From positions 186,001-250,000 of the forward strand of contig NZ_LIPD01000007.1 in assembly GCF_001905545.1 (NCBI RefSeq): 64,000 nt of DNA, read 5' to 3'. Positions 43,223-51,469 of this stretch are shown in pieces. Source of the stretch: Streptomyces sp. CB02056 (GTDB taxonomy: Bacteria; Actinomycetota; Actinomycetes; Streptomycetales; Streptomycetaceae). Under the pieces are notes generated by a model. It saw only the letters and a list, made by a program, of their open reading frames with translations, had not been told where the DNA came from and ran no database searches. Position numbers and translations under genes: made by a program. Every line of letters begins with the position of its first letter. Positions within the stretch are counted from its first letter, which is position 1.

Positions 43223-44089
43223 TCAGGGGTGCGCCGGGCCGGTGGGCCGCGCGGCGGTCGGCGGCCCCACCGTGGTGTCCGGGCCGGATGGGGCGTCCGG
43301 GCCGGGCGGGGCCTCGAAGCGCACCGTGGGCTCGAAGTTGGCGCGGCGCGCCGCGCGGCGGAAGACGGTGAGGACGGCCGGCCCGACGACGAGCACGGCG
43401 GTGAAGGTGGTGACGGCGCGGCCGGTGTCCCAGCCGAGCGAGGTGGCCAGGTCGAACAGCAGGTAGCGGTGCCACTGCTCGGTGAAGGGCAGGCCCGGCA
43501 GGTAGGCGATCGAGCTGTTCGGGTCGGTGGAGAACGGCCAGAAGGAGAGGTTCAGCAGGAAGCCGAAGAGGTAGCCGGAGAACGCCCCGTACCCGGCCAG
43601 CAGCGGCACCTCCCAGCGCCGCCCGGCCCCCGGCAGCAGTCCGGCGAGCATGCCGACGAAGGCGCAGCCGAACATCTGGTACGGCATCCAGGGGCCGACG
43701 CCGCCGGTGAGCAGCGCGGAGGCGAACAGCGAGGTGCAGCCGAGGGTGAAGCCGAAGCCGGGGCCGAAGACCCGGCCGGCCAGCACCAGGATGAAGAAGA
43801 CCGTCTCCACTCCGGCGGTCCCGGCGCCGAGCGGGCGGAGTCCGGCGTTGACGGCGGACAGGACGCCGAGCATGGCGAGGGCCTTGGCGTCGATGCCGCC
43901 CGCGGAGATCTCCGCGATGACGACGGCGAGCACCAGGACCAGCAGGGCGCCGAAGATCAGCGGCGGCGCGTAGTTGGAGCCGAACCGCCCTGGCGCGACG
44001 ACGAACGGCCAGGTGAAGGCCACCAGCCCGATGAGGGCGGCCAGGGCGACGACGACACGGGCCCGGCCGGGGATCCGGACGGCGGTCAC
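43223..44089 (-). CDS. ECF transporter S component (substrate-binding), predicted corrinoid
   Basis: 288 residues from a GTG overlapping the ATPase stop (GTGA). At least five hydrophobic segments are visible, with GPGFGFTLGCTSLFASALLTGGVGPWMPYQM, shown here in part as TLGCTSLFASALL, and GAFSGYLFGFLLN, typical of the larger ECF S-component family found with dedicated EcfT and fused EcfA. The C-terminus (about 250-288) is Pro/Gly-rich. Substrate cannot be read from the sequence alone. The riboswitch that heads the operon and the transcobalamin-like partners point to cobalamin or another corrinoid. Confidence 0.82.
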   Translation of the reverse strand: MTAVRIPGRARVVVALAALIGLVAFTWPFVVAPGRFGSNYAPPLIFGALLVLVLAVVIAEISAGGIDAKALAMLGVLSAVNAGLRPLGAGTAGVETVFFILVLAGRVFGPGFGFTLGCTSLFASALLTGGVGPWMPYQMFGCAFVGMLAGLLPGAGRRWEVPLLAGYGAFSGYLFGFLLNLSFWPFSTDPNSSIAYLPGLPFTEQWHRYLLFDLATSLGWDTGRAVTTFTAVLVVGPAVLTVFRRAARRANFEPTVRFEAPPGPDAPSGPDTTVGPPTAARPTGPAHP

Positions 44090-45729
44090 CGGGCGGCCTC
44101 CACCGCTTCCACGGCCGCCGCGACCTGTTGCACCGTCAGATAGCCGAGCGGGGCGAGGATCTTGGCGGTCTGCGGGGCGAAGGTGGGCGAGGCGACGATG
44201 ACCTCGGCGGTGGGCCCGTCGGCGACGATCTCGCCCTCGGCCATCACCACGACGCGGTCGGCGGCGGAGGCGACGAACTCGACGTCGTGGGTGGAGACGA
44301 CGACCGTACGGCCTTCGGCGGCGAGGGCGTCGACGATGCCGGTGAGCGCCTCCTTCGCCTGGTAGTCGAGCCCCCGGGTGGGTTCGTCCAGCAGCACGAC
44401 CCTTGGTGCGGCGGCGAGTTGGATCGCCAGGACGAGGGCCAGCTTCTGTCCCTCGGAGAGGTCCCGGGGGTGGGTGCCGTCCGGGATCCCGGGGGCCAGG
44501 CGGTCGAGGACCTGCCGTGCGGTCGGCCCGCCGGCGCCGTCGGCTTCGAGGTCGCTCTGGGCGAGTTCCTGGGCGACCGTCTCCAGGTACAGCAGGTCGG
44601 TGGGGGTCTGCGGGACGAGCCCGACCAGCTGCCGGGCCCGGGCCGCGGGCAGCCGCTTGGGGTCCGCGGCCGGGCCGCCCCCGGCGCCGGTGACCTTCAC
44701 GCTGCCGCCCTGGCGGGGCCCGGAGCCCTGGAGGGCCCACAGGAGCGAGGACTTGCCGGACCCGTTGCGGCCCATCAGCGCCGTGACCTCGCCCGCCCGC
44801 AGCTCCAGCCGGACGTCCCGGACGGCGGCCACCGGCCCGTACCGGACGACCACCCCAGTCGCCTCCAGCACCGGTTCCCCCGCCACCGCTGCCCGGCGCG
44901 GCGGGGGAACCGGCAGGTCCGTGAGCCTCTCCCGCAGCGGCGCGGCGGCCCGGCGGGCGTCCCGGACGGACAGCGGCAGCGGCCGCCAGCCGGCCAGTCG
45001 GCCGAGGTCGACGACGGGCGGCGCGATCGCGGTGTCCCGGAAGACCTCGGCCGGGGGGCCGTGCACGACCGTCCCGTCGCCGGGCAGGTAGGCGACCCGG
45101 TCGGCGTACTGGACGACCCGCTCCAGGCGGTGCTCGGCCAGCAGGACGGTCACGCCGAGGTCGTGGACCAGCCGGGTGATCGCGGCCAGCACCTCCTCGG
45201 CGGCGGTCGGGTCGAGCGCGGAGGTCGGCTCGTCCAGCACCAGGACGCGCGGGTGCGCGGTGAGCACCGAGCCGATGGCGACGCGCTGCTGCTGGCCGCC
45301 GGAGAGCTCGTACAGGGCCCGGTGGCGCAGGTCGGCCAGGCCGAGCAGGTCCAGGGTCTCCTCGACGCGCTTGCGCATGGTCTCCGACGGGATCGCCAAC
45401 TGCTCCATGACGTACGCCAGTTCCTCCTCCACCGTGTCGGTGGTGAAGCCGGCCAGCGGGTCCTGCCCGACCACGCCGACCACGTCGGCGAGTTCGCGCG
45501 GCGGGTGGTGGGCGGTGTCGCGGCCGTCCACGGTGACCCGGCCGCGCAGGGTGCCGCCGGTGAAGTGCGGCACCAGGCCGTTGACGGCGCCGAGCAGGGT
45601 CGACTTGCCGACGCCGGTGCGGCCGACCACCAGGCAGAGCTCGCCCTCCGGGATGTGCAGGTCGACGTCGCGCAGGACGGGCGTGCTCTCGCCGTCGTAC
45701 ACCACGCCGACCCGGTCGAATCGGATCAC
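44086..45729 (-). CDS. ECF transporter ATPase, two fused nucleotide-binding domains (A1-A2)
   Basis: 547 residues from a GTG that overlaps the EcfT stop (GTGA). First half: Walker A VGRTGVGKSTLL, signature LSGGQQQRVAIG, Walker B LVLDEPTSALD. Second half (from about 290): Walker A MGRNGSGKSSLL, a divergent signature LSEGQKLALVLA, Walker B VLLDEPTRGLD and switch STHDVEF. Both sites look competent. The fused pair drives the T and S components encoded on each side. Fused A1-A2 proteins are usual for dedicated (group I) ECF systems in actinobacteria. Confidence 0.93.
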   Translation of the reverse strand: MIRFDRVGVVYDGESTPVLRDVDLHIPEGELCLVVGRTGVGKSTLLGAVNGLVPHFTGGTLRGRVTVDGRDTAHHPPRELADVVGVVGQDPLAGFTTDTVEEELAYVMEQLAIPSETMRKRVEETLDLLGLADLRHRALYELSGGQQQRVAIGSVLTAHPRVLVLDEPTSALDPTAAEEVLAAITRLVHDLGVTVLLAEHRLERVVQYADRVAYLPGDGTVVHGPPAEVFRDTAIAPPVVDLGRLAGWRPLPLSVRDARRAAAPLRERLTDLPVPPPRRAAVAGEPVLEATGVVVRYGPVAAVRDVRLELRAGEVTALMGRNGSGKSSLLWALQGSGPRQGGSVKVTGAGGGPAADPKRLPAARARQLVGLVPQTPTDLLYLETVAQELAQSDLEADGAGGPTARQVLDRLAPGIPDGTHPRDLSEGQKLALVLAIQLAAAPRVVLLDEPTRGLDYQAKEALTGIVDALAAEGRTVVVSTHDVEFVASAADRVVVMAEGEIVADGPTAEVIVASPTFAPQTAKILAPLGYLTVQQVAAAVEAVEAAR

Positions 45730-46964
45730 GTGCTCACCTCGGAGGTCGTGCGGTCGGTGCGGTCGGTGGGGGCGGCGTCGGGACGTGCGGCCGGGCGCGG
45801 CCCCGGCCCGGCGGCGGGTCCGGGTGTCCGGCCGGGCGGCGGCGAGACGATACCGGCCGCCCCCGCCAGCAGCAGGGCGAGCACCGGGACGAGCGGCAGA
45901 GTCGGCCAAGTCAGCGGGTACAGCGAGGGGTTGAGGTCGGTGGCGTCGTAGCCGACGGTGGCGAACAGCAGCACGGCGGCGGTCACCCCGCAGCCGGCCA
46001 CGCCCCACTCGGCGGCCCGCCAGCGGTCCGGCCGGTAGGTGGTGCGCCGCACCCGCCGCCCGCCGAGCAGCAGGCCCGCCACGCAGAGCACGGCGCCCGC
46101 GAGGAAGGCGGGCAGGCCGAGCGCGGCCGGGGCCGTCCCGTCCAGCAGCCCGTACACCCCGGCGCACAGGCCGCACATGCCGAGCAGCATCAGCGCGCCG
46201 GTCAGCCGGCGGGAGCGGCGCGAGGCGGTGCCGGAACGCCCGTAGCCGCGCGAGTCCATCGCGGCCGCGAGGCTGAGCGAACGCTCCAGCGCGTCCTCCA
46301 GGACCGGCACCACGATGCTGCGCAGGGCGCGGACGCCCTTGCGCCGCCCGGCACGCAACCGCCGTGCCCGGGCGACGCGTTGGACGCTCTGCACCAGCTG
46401 GGGCGCGACGCTGAGCGACACCGTCACGGCGACGCCAAGCTCGTACAGGGCCCCCGGCAGCACCCGCAGCGCCCGCTTGGGGTTCGCCAGGGTGTTCGCG
46501 GCGCCGATGCAGCAGATCAGACAGGCCAGCCGCAGCCCGTCGAAGGCCGCCGAGAGCGTGGCCTCCAGCGAGACCGGGCCGCCGATCTCGATGCCCGCGT
46601 ACCAGGCGGGGGTGGGGATGTGCGGCAGGGAGAAGAGCAGGTGGTCGTGCGGGGTGACACCGGTGGCGAAGACGCACCGGAAGACCACCCGGATCGCCAC
46701 CACCGTCAGGGCCAGCCACAGGTAGTAGGTGAACCCGCGCGCCCACGGCGCCTCGCTGCGGCGGGCGGTGACCACGAAGCCGAGCACGGCGAGGACGAGC
46801 AGGAGCAGCAGCGGGTTGGTGGTACGGCTGGCCGCCGTCGCCAGGGCGAGCGCCCAGGCCCACCAGGCCAGCGGGTGGAGGTTGCGCGGGACGCGCCGGC
46901 CCCCCGCGGCCCGCCCGGGGGCGCGCTGCGGGGAGCCGGGTTCGCGTGTGTCGAGCGTGCCCAC
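45726..46964 (-). CDS. ECF transporter transmembrane T component
   Basis: 412 residues from a GTG five bases after the upstream stop. Several hydrophobic helices begin with HPLAWWAWALALATAASRTT. The coupling segment SLAAAMDSRGYGRSG contains the Ala-Arg-Gly motif by which EcfT contacts the ATPases. Additional C-terminal membrane helices and a Pro/Arg-rich tail make it longer than the usual 270-residue EcfT. The start is inferred; longer in-frame starts would run into the upstream gene. Confidence 0.9.
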   Translation of the reverse strand: MGTLDTREPGSPQRAPGRAAGGRRVPRNLHPLAWWAWALALATAASRTTNPLLLLLVLAVLGFVVTARRSEAPWARGFTYYLWLALTVVAIRVVFRCVFATGVTPHDHLLFSLPHIPTPAWYAGIEIGGPVSLEATLSAAFDGLRLACLICCIGAANTLANPKRALRVLPGALYELGVAVTVSLSVAPQLVQSVQRVARARRLRAGRRKGVRALRSIVVPVLEDALERSLSLAAAMDSRGYGRSGTASRRSRRLTGALMLLGMCGLCAGVYGLLDGTAPAALGLPAFLAGAVLCVAGLLLGGRRVRRTTYRPDRWRAAEWGVAGCGVTAAVLLFATVGYDATDLNPSLYPLTWPTLPLVPVLALLLAGAAGIVSPPPGRTPGPAAGPGPRPAARPDAAPTDRTDRTTSEVST

Positions 46965-46968
46965 CGGA

Positions 46969-48078
46969 TCACTCGGCCCGTCGGCGGCGGCGCCGGGCGG
47001 CCACCACCGTGGCCACGCCCAGCGCCACGACGAGGACCGAGCCGAGCACGGCGGGGACCATCGACCCGGAGTCGTGCGGGGCGTCGGCCACCGGGTTGGC
47101 GTCCACCACCCCGCCGGGCACGGCTGCCGCGGACGTGGGCCCGGCCTCGGCCGCGGCCGTCTGCGGTGTCGACTGGTCGCTCGGGGCATCGGTCGGCGGG
47201 GCGGTGGACGGCTCGGCCGGCACCGGCGTGGGGTCGGGCGCGCCCGGCGGGGTGCTGCCGTCCTCGGGGGTGGCGGCGGGGTCCGTCCCCGGGGTCGCGG
47301 CGGACGCGGGCGGACGGGCTCCGCCGGGCTGAGGCGCGGCGGGGGCCGGGGCCCGGCCGCCGGTTGAACCAGTGCCGCCGGTTGAGCCGGAGCCGCCGGT
47401 CGCACCGGAGCCGCTGCCGCCCGTCGTACCGGATCCGCCCGTCCCGCCGGAACCGCCCGCCGCTCCGCCGGAGCCGCCCGTCGTGCCCTGGCCGGGGTCG
47501 GCCGGCTGCCCGCCCGGGCTGGAGTTGTGGGCCCGGACGCTGTCCGGCGAGATCGTCGGACGGCCTTCGGTGCCCTCGACGTTGGTGCCGCCGAAGATCC
47601 ACAGGTCGACGCTGCCGGGCTTCGGCTGGTAGAGCATCGCGCCGAGCTGGCTGTAGGACCACTCGTTCTGGCCCGGATCGGCGTGCCAGTACGACCAGTA
47701 CGCGGTGGCCGGGGGCGTCAGGACGCACTTCTCCTGGTCCGGCGTCGGGTACTGCTTGCCGCCCTGGAAGCCGCTGTAGCCGATCCGGCAGATGAAGGCC
47801 GGACCGTCGTGGCCGGTGCCGGTGGTCTTCCAGCCGCCCTGGTTGAGCAGGGTGAACCCGGTGGTGGGCGTGGTGCCGCAGGAGCGCAGCAGCGGGCCGC
47901 CCCACTTGCCGAAGTCCACGGCGAGTACGGCACCGGAGGTGGTGGTGCACTGCTCGATCGGCAACGGGGTCGCGGCGGCCGGGGTCGTGCCCGCGGCGAC
48001 GCCGCCGAAGGCGAGGGCGAAGGTCAGCGACGCCGCCCCGGACAGCCGGGCGAGGCGCGTGCCGAGTCCCCGGCTCAC
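46969..48078 (-). CDS. Membrane-anchored DUF4430 (transcobalamin C-terminal-like) protein
   Basis: 369 residues from a GTG overlapping the previous stop (GTGA). A signal peptide (about 1-36, ending AAA) precedes a single compact domain (about 42-165) with paired cysteines (CTTTSGAVLAVDF, RSCGTT, ICRIGY, KCVLTP) and the hallmark AYWSYWHADPGQNEWSYS. I recognise this as DUF4430, the family to which the beta domain of transcobalamin and intrinsic factor belongs. A long Gly/Ser/Thr then Pro/Ala linker (170-335) reaches a C-terminal transmembrane helix and an Arg-rich stop (RRRRRR). I infer a flexible, membrane-tethered corrinoid-binding module that hands ligand to the ECF transporter encoded next. 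Confidence 0.85.
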   Translation of the reverse strand: MSRGLGTRLARLSGAASLTFALAFGGVAAGTTPAAATPLPIEQCTTTSGAVLAVDFGKWGGPLLRSCGTTPTTGFTLLNQGGWKTTGTGHDGPAFICRIGYSGFQGGKQYPTPDQEKCVLTPPATAYWSYWHADPGQNEWSYSQLGAMLYQPKPGSVDLWIFGGTNVEGTEGRPTISPDSVRAHNSSPGGQPADPGQGTTGGSGGAAGGSGGTGGSGTTGGSGSGATGGSGSTGGTGSTGGRAPAPAAPQPGGARPPASAATPGTDPAATPEDGSTPPGAPDPTPVPAEPSTAPPTDAPSDQSTPQTAAAEAGPTSAAAVPGGVVDANPVADAPHDSGSMVPAVLGSVLVVALGVATVVAARRRRRRAE

Positions 48079-50930
48079 CGGTGACGCCCCGGGGCGGCCG
48101 CGGTGCGGCGACGGGCGACGAGGACGGCCCCGGCGCCGAGCGCGGTCAGCGCGCCGGCTCCCGCCGTCAGTGCCAGTGCCTGGCTTCCGGTACTGGCCAG
48201 GCCGCCTGAACCGGTCCGCACCGGTACGCCCCCTGCCCCGGCGGCACTGTCACCCTTCGGGGTGTCGATGCCGCCGGACGACGGGGTGTCGGTGGCCGGG
48301 ATCGGCACGGTCGTCGTGGGCGAGCCCGCCGGGGTGCCGGTCGGCGTCCCGGTGGGACTGACCGTCGGGGTGGGCGTTCCCGTCGGGGTACCTGTCGGCG
48401 TCCCGGTGGGAGTAGGCGTCGGCGTGCCCGCGAGGTCGCGGGACAGCGTCCCGAAGGAGATGCCGGTGGCACCGCCCAGCACCTGCGTGGACGCGCGGAC
48501 GTCCGACCCCCGCTGCCCGGCCGCCGCGACGTTGAACCCGCCGTCGCCGTTCTGCTGCCCGGCGAGGAAGTCGAGCGCCTTGGCGATCTGTCCACCGTAG
48601 GCGGCCTGGCGCAGCGTCAGGCCCTGGACGGCCAGCGCGGCCGAGTTGGTGGAGTCGCCGGACGCGCCGGGGAAGCCGCCGTCGGGCAGCTGCCGCGCGG
48701 CGAGCCAGCCGAGCCCCTGGTCGACCGCCTGGGCGGCCTCGTCCCCGGGGACGAGGGCGAGGGCCATGACGGCCATCGCCGTGCTGTCCACGTCGGAGTC
48801 GCCGGTGGCGGGGATCAGGCTCGGCCAGGAGCCGTCCGGGTGCTGGAGGCCCTTCAGGTAGGCGATCGCGGGGGCGACGCTGGTGGACTCCCCGGCCCGG
48901 AGCTGGGCCATGACGGCGAGCGCCTGGGAGAAGACGGAGGTGGCGTAGGCGTAGTTGCCCGGGGCGGCGCAGCCGGTGGTCGCGTCGGCCTTGGCACACA
49001 CCAGTGCGGCGAGGGCGGCGATCAGGTCGTGGCCGCCGAAGTCCCGCGGGTTGCGGCCGACGGCCTCGGCGAGCAGCGCCTCCTTGCCGATGGACCCGCC
49101 GCCGGCGTACTCGGTGCCGATCGCGGTCCAGTCGTTGACGGTGCGCTCGCTCGCGTCCTTGCCCTGCTGGTCGAGGAAGTCGACGATCCGGCGCAGCGCG
49201 GCGTCGTCGGTGCCGGTCGCGGCGAGGGCGTAGGCCCCGTCGATGGTCAGGCCGAAGTCGGCGAAGGCCGGGAAGCCCTCGTAGTAGTGGCCGTCGATCA
49301 GCCGGGACGGGTCGGTGAGGTAGGCGCTCCCCCTGGCCGCGTCGGGCTTCCTCCCCGCGGGCGGGGTCGGCGTGGTGGTGGGGCCGTCCGGGTTGTGCCG
49401 GACGGTGGTGAGGTCGGTGCCGGTGAGGGCCAGGAGGGCCTGCTCGGTGGCGACGGCGTCCGGGTCGGTGGTCGACTCGTCGGGGCCGAGGCCGCCGTCC
49501 TTGCCCTGGCGGGCGGCGAGCCAGGCGGTGGCGGCGGCCCGGTGGGCGTCCTGGCCGGTGGCCCGGAAGACCTGGGCGGCGATCGCGGTGCTGGTGGTGT
49601 CGCCGGGGGCGCCGGGGTACGGGAGGAGGGAGCCGTCGGGCTGCTGGCTCGCCGCGAGCTGGTCGGCGGCCTTCCTGGCGGCCGCTTCGTAGCCGGGGGC
49701 GGTCCGCAGGGCGAGGGCGGCGATCGCGGTGGCGGACGGGTCGGACTCGCAGTGGTCACCCGCGACGATCATCGAACCGGCCATGCCGCCGTCGGCGCAC
49801 TGGAAGGCCGCGAACCGGGCGAGGGCCGGGGCGGGCGGCGTCACGCCGGCGCGCTGCAGGGCGATGACGCCGAGGGACTGGACCCAGGGCGAGGACGCGC
49901 CGAGGAAGTCCCCGGCGGCGGTGCACCTGCCGTTCTCCCCCGCCCCCGTGCAGACGTGGTCGGTGAGTACGGCGACCAGGTCGTGGCCGCCGAAGGCGCG
50001 CGGGTCGCGGCCGGTGCTCTCGGCGACGAGGGACAGCAGGGCGGCGGCCCTGGTGTCCGGCGCGCCGGTCGGCCCATCAGGGTGCAGGAACGCGTCGGTG
50101 TGGGCGTCGAGGAAGGCGACCACCTTGCGCAGCGCCGGGTCCTGCGTCCCCGCCGCCGCGAGCGCGATGGCGGTGAGGGCGGTCCGGGGGTAGTCGGGCC
50201 CCGGGGCGGCCCAGTTCTCCATGTGGTCGCCGCCGACGAGTTGGCCGGCCAGCCAGGCCGCGGCGGCCGCCGGGTCGCCCGTGGCGGAGGGGGATCCGGT
50301 GGGGCTCGGGGTCGTACTCGGGCTCGCCGTCGCCGACGGGGAGGCGGAGGGCGAGGGGCCGCCGTTCCTGGCGCGGACGGAGTCCGGGGTGAAGTTCGGC
50401 GCCCCGCTGGTTCCGCCGACGTCCGTACCGCCGTAGACCCAGGCCTCGACCTCGCCGGGCTTGGGCTTCTGCGTGCCGGCCCCGAACCGGCTGTAGGACC
50501 AGGCCTGTTGGCCGGGTTCGGCGATCCAGTACGACCAGTACGCGGTGGCCTGCGGGGTGTTGACGCACGGCTCCTCGGCCGGTGTCGGGTACTGGGCGCC
50601 GCTGTTGAAGGTCCCGGTCCCGAGCCGGCAGATGAAGGCCGGTCCGTCGTGCTCGGTGCCGGTCGTGGTGAAGCCGGCGTTGTGCAGCAGGTTCATGCCC
50701 GTCGTGGGGTGGGCGTCGCAGCCCCGGACGACGCCGCCGCCCCAGTGGGTGAAGTCGACGGCGACGATCGCGCCCGTCGTCGCCGTGCACCGCTCGATCG
50801 GGTCGGCCGAGGCGGTACCCGGGTACCCGAGCAGGACCGTGCCGCAGGCGGCGACGGCGACGGTGCCTGCGACCACCAGCGAGGCGAGGTCCCGGTTCCT
50901 GTGACGTGTGCGATTGCTGCTGACCCTCAC
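48075..50930 (-). CDS. LAXTG-anchored surface protein: DUF4430 domain plus two alpha-barrel domains
   Basis: 951 residues from a GTG with GGGAG six bases upstream. Order: signal peptide (about 1-44); DUF4430 domain (about 46-165; AYWSYWIAEPGQQAWSYS); Ser/Pro/Thr linker; two barrels of the terpenoid-cyclase/prenyltransferase type (about 205-510 and 530-840) with QQPDGSLLP, QNGDGGFNV and LPDGGFPG repeats and several Cys pairs (CTGAGENGRC, CESD, CAKADATTGC); Thr/Pro linker with GTPTGTP repeats; then GLASTGS, a membrane helix and VARRRTA. LAXTG matches the class E sortase signal known from chaplins. The same two folds make up intrinsic factor, though here the beta-like domain comes first. I infer a wall-attached corrinoid catcher heading the ECF operon. 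Confidence 0.86.
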   Translation of the reverse strand: MRVSSNRTRHRNRDLASLVVAGTVAVAACGTVLLGYPGTASADPIERCTATTGAIVAVDFTHWGGGVVRGCDAHPTTGMNLLHNAGFTTTGTEHDGPAFICRLGTGTFNSGAQYPTPAEEPCVNTPQATAYWSYWIAEPGQQAWSYSRFGAGTQKPKPGEVEAWVYGGTDVGGTSGAPNFTPDSVRARNGGPSPSASPSATASPSTTPSPTGSPSATGDPAAAAAWLAGQLVGGDHMENWAAPGPDYPRTALTAIALAAAGTQDPALRKVVAFLDAHTDAFLHPDGPTGAPDTRAAALLSLVAESTGRDPRAFGGHDLVAVLTDHVCTGAGENGRCTAAGDFLGASSPWVQSLGVIALQRAGVTPPAPALARFAAFQCADGGMAGSMIVAGDHCESDPSATAIAALALRTAPGYEAAARKAADQLAASQQPDGSLLPYPGAPGDTTSTAIAAQVFRATGQDAHRAAATAWLAARQGKDGGLGPDESTTDPDAVATEQALLALTGTDLTTVRHNPDGPTTTPTPPAGRKPDAARGSAYLTDPSRLIDGHYYEGFPAFADFGLTIDGAYALAATGTDDAALRRIVDFLDQQGKDASERTVNDWTAIGTEYAGGGSIGKEALLAEAVGRNPRDFGGHDLIAALAALVCAKADATTGCAAPGNYAYATSVFSQALAVMAQLRAGESTSVAPAIAYLKGLQHPDGSWPSLIPATGDSDVDSTAMAVMALALVPGDEAAQAVDQGLGWLAARQLPDGGFPGASGDSTNSAALAVQGLTLRQAAYGGQIAKALDFLAGQQNGDGGFNVAAAGQRGSDVRASTQVLGGATGISFGTLSRDLAGTPTPTPTGTPTGTPTGTPTPTVSPTGTPTGTPAGSPTTTVPIPATDTPSSGGIDTPKGDSAAGAGGVPVRTGSGGLASTGSQALALTAGAGALTALGAGAVLVARRRTAAAPGRHR

Positions 50931-51050
50931 GACGACTCCCTGGTCGGTCGACACGCGAGGCGACGGCGCAGCCGACGGTCGCCCGCGGGCACGGGGGCCG
51001 TCGAAACCGCGTCGTAGTCCGCGACGACGCAAGTGCTCTGTGAACAGACC

Positions 51051-51145
51051 CCCGGTCCAGGCATTCCGGCTCACCCACCCCCAGGTGGGTCCACGGTTGC
51101 GGGTCAGCGCCGGAGTTGGACCGGCTTCCCCTGAATGCCGAGGGC
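51051..51145 (-). promoter_or_regulatory. Compact cobalamin-riboswitch-like RNA upstream of the LAXTG protein
   Basis: Minus strand: CAGGGGAAGCCGGTCCAACT, then CTCCGGCGCTGACCCGCAAC followed directly by CGTGG, a short hairpin (CCCACC/GGTGGG) and GAGCCGGAATGCCTGG. The core cobalamin blocks are present, but the peripheral segment with GCCACTG and GGGAAGG is missing. The RNA spans about 95 bases. It lies some 120 bases before the GTG at 50930. Confidence 0.85.
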
Positions 51146-51257
51146 AAAAAATCGGTTCATCAGACCACGCTGACCGACGGGCAGTCAACGGGGCGTCAGG
51201 TCGATCACATCACCTCGTCGGGCGACGGACCTGTGCGTAAGCGTCCGCGGTGGCCGA

Positions 51258-51345
51258 GCGGGGGAACCCGGTGCGAACCCGGGGCTGACGCGCAGCGGTG
51301 TGGGGCGGTGACCGTGCCGTCCCGAGCCCGAATGCCCGCCCGGCC
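51258..51345 (+). promoter_or_regulatory. Compact cobalamin-riboswitch-like RNA upstream of the secreted barrel protein
   Basis: Plus strand: GCGGGGGAACCCGGTGCGAA, CCCGGGGCTGACGCGCAGCG, a short helix, then GAGCCCGAATGCCCGCC (51324-51340). It has the same reduced layout and the same altered B12 box as its divergent neighbour. The gene starts about 125 bases downstream. The 110 bases between the two RNAs must hold both promoters. Confidence 0.85.
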
Positions 51346-51469
51346 ACGCACCACGGCGAATGCCGGCCCACGCGATCCGGGCGGCGACCGCTCCGGCAGT
51401 CGCGCGCCCCGAGCGGACGCGGGAGTCCCGGGGCAGGGTCGGCGCCCGCCACCCCAAGGAGCCTGTCCC

